A stretch of 64,000 bases of DNA from Podospora pseudocomata (lineage: Eukaryota; Ascomycota; Sordariomycetes; Sordariales; Podosporaceae). Each line of letters starts with the position of its first letter. The first letter of the stretch is position 1. The notes under the pieces are model-generated. The model had not been told where the DNA came from and searched no databases. It saw only the letters and a list, made by a program, of their open reading frames with translations. Positions 62,365 to 64,000 of this stretch are shown in pieces. The DNA is taken from assembly GCF_035222375.1 (NCBI RefSeq), contig NW_026946362.1, positions 1 to 64,000 on the forward strand, read 5' to 3'. The translations under genes and the position numbers were made by a program.

Positions 62365-64000
62365 CTTTACTCACTTTAACCAAAGTTGAGTTTGGTGATG
62401 GCTCTGATTGAACACTGTCCAAATACTTGACACATGCTAATCGAACGTTTAATTAAATTTTACAGTTGCAGTAAAGTTATTCTTTCCTTTCTGTAAAACT
62501 GGTTATTAAGGAGGTTTAAATTTAAGGTTTATTCTCCTCTATTTATAAGGTTAATCTCTCTAAAGGGGTTTTTTTAATTAAAAGTGGTGTACAGGTGAGT
62601 ATTATGGTTTTTTGTACTACCTAAAAGTAAAGGCAAATCCTTTATAGTAATAAAGAACGGTCATGTTCGCTTTTAGATGAAGATAAAAAATCTCGGGGAA
62701 AGGTAGTTGTTAAGGTAATTGCTTAACAAGCCTAGTATTCTCTTAGTCGAAGCTGAGAAAGGTTGATCGACCACATTGGGGATGAAAAAATCCCAAGGCA
62801 AACGAAGTACAGCAGTGAGGAATATTGGTCAATGGCCTAACGGCTGAACTGGTAACTTGGAAGAATGGCTCCATAAAAATGGAGTTAATCGATTTATCGA
62901 ATAAAATTCTGTATACATACCTATAATGACGGTATGTACATCTTGTCTTGACCAATTGCGTGCCAGCAGTCGCGGCAATACGTAAGAGACTAGTGTTATT
63001 CATCTTAAATAGGTTTAAAGGGTACTTAGACGGTAGAATTTGCCTTAACGGGAACAATTTTACTAGAGTTTTATATAAGAAGATCTTACTCTAGAGTGTA
63101 GAGTTGTAATTCATTAATACCTAGGGGACTGGTAAAGGCGAAGGCAATCTTTTATATAAAAACTGACGTTGAAGGACGAAGGCTTAGGTCACAAAAAGGA
63201 TTAGATACCCAAGTAGTCTTAGCAGTCAATTATGAATGCCATAGGTTAGATATAGTTAAATACAAACAAGGGCGTAAGCTCGTATTAAATTTTACCATCT
63301 AGTCTATAAATGAAAGTGTAAGCATTTCACCTCAAGAGTAATGTGGCAACGCAGGAACTGAAATCACTAGACCGTTTCTGACACCAGCAGTGAAGTATGT
63401 TATTTAATTCGATGACCCACGAAAAACCTTACCACAACTTGAATATAAAAAAATGCTATCTACTACCATCACTTATTTAAAGGTAGCGGCGCGGGGCGGC
63501 GAAAGCTCCTCCTCGCTCTAAATTTAAGTGTTAGGCGCAAGCTCTAAGATATATAGCTGGCTAAATATTATTTAGCTAACTATGCTTTTAGGTTATAGAT
63601 TAATGCAAGTATTATACAAGTGTTGCACGGCTGTCTTCAGTTGATGTTGTGAAACTGTGGTTCGGTCCATGGAATTAACGAAAACCCTTGCTTTATTTGT
63701 AAATTATAAAATAAAGCAGTTCACCTGTATATGGGTTATGATAAAAGGGATCAAGACAAGTCCTCATGGCCTTGATGTTGTGGGCTATAGACGTGCCACA
63801 TGTACCTAAACAAAGAGATGCAAAAATGTGAATTTTAGCTAATCTCCCAAAATAGGATAAAATTAGATATGGATTGTAGTCTGAAACTCGGCTATATGAA
63901 TAAGAAATTGCTAGTAATCGTGGATCACCATGACACGGTGAATATAACTTCGGATTGGTACTAACCACTCGTCACATGCTGAAAGGAGTATGCGCAATAA
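62365..64000 (+). rRNA. rns: Small subunit ribosomal RNA, 3' end outside window
   Basis: 5' gagtttggtgatggctctgattgaac; gtgaggaatattggtcaatgg, gtgccagcagtcgcggcaatac (530 loop), ggattagatacccaagtagtc (790 loop), acaagtgttgcacggctgtc, caagtcctcatggcc and the terminal cacatgctgaaaggag seen in order. The 5' end is approximate, and the anti-Shine-Dalgarno-side end lies beyond 64000. A GC-repeat insert (about 63484-63560) enlarges a variable helix between ccttaccacaacttg and ttatacaagtgttgc. Confidence 0.93.

Overview
This window is most of a fungal mitochondrial genome, read on one strand. Every protein gene uses TGA as tryptophan (for example at conserved Trp positions of cox1, nad1 and nad5), so genetic code 4 applies. 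The core gene products, the tRNA string T-E-M-M-L-A-F-L-Q-H-M after rnl, and rps3 carried inside an rnl intron point to a filamentous ascomycete (Pezizomycotina). The cox1 and cox2 proteins look most like those I remember from Leotiomycetes; that last step is from memory and is only probable.

Layout, all on +: trnC (about 245) - cox1 (739-22402, 16 introns) - trnR(ACG) - nad4L (1 intron) - nad5 (4 introns, starting inside the nad4L stop codon) - a decayed unknown ORF - cox2 (1 intron) - nad4 - atp8 - nad1 (2 intron intervals, one composite) - trnS - trnP - rnl (2 introns, the second carrying rps3) - eleven tRNAs - nad2 - nad3 - trnR(UCU) - rns, which runs off the right edge. cob, cox3, atp6, atp9 and nad6 are not in the window.

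Most of the DNA is introns. cox1 has about 1.6 kb of coding sequence in 21.7 kb. Group I introns encode LAGLIDADG or GIY-YIG homing endonucleases, most fused in frame to the upstream exon. Two group II introns (cox1 intron 1 and nad5 intron 4) encode reverse transcriptase/maturases; the first looks whole, the second has lost the YADD active site and has swallowed GC-rich repeats. Introns sit so close together that some exons are tiny: 11, 18 and 11 nt, and one exon that I infer to be a single His codon (3 nt, 14516-14518). The spacers, introns, both rRNAs and some ORFs are peppered with short GC-rich palindromes (core gcgcaagctc, the gcgctatatatagcgc palindrome, and tacgaagtatg-like units).

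The most interesting points are: the 3-nt cox1 exon, which would encode a copper ligand and whose flanking intron appears able to pair only with the already spliced exon; the nad1 interval where a LAGLIDADG ORF sits upstream of a second, synonymously diverged copy of the exon end used by a GIY-YIG intron; rps3 fused to a broken LAGLIDADG ORF; a one-base frame discrepancy at the start of cox1 exon 2; and two repeat-bounded blocks (40495-41456 and 48212-48506) with no recognised function.
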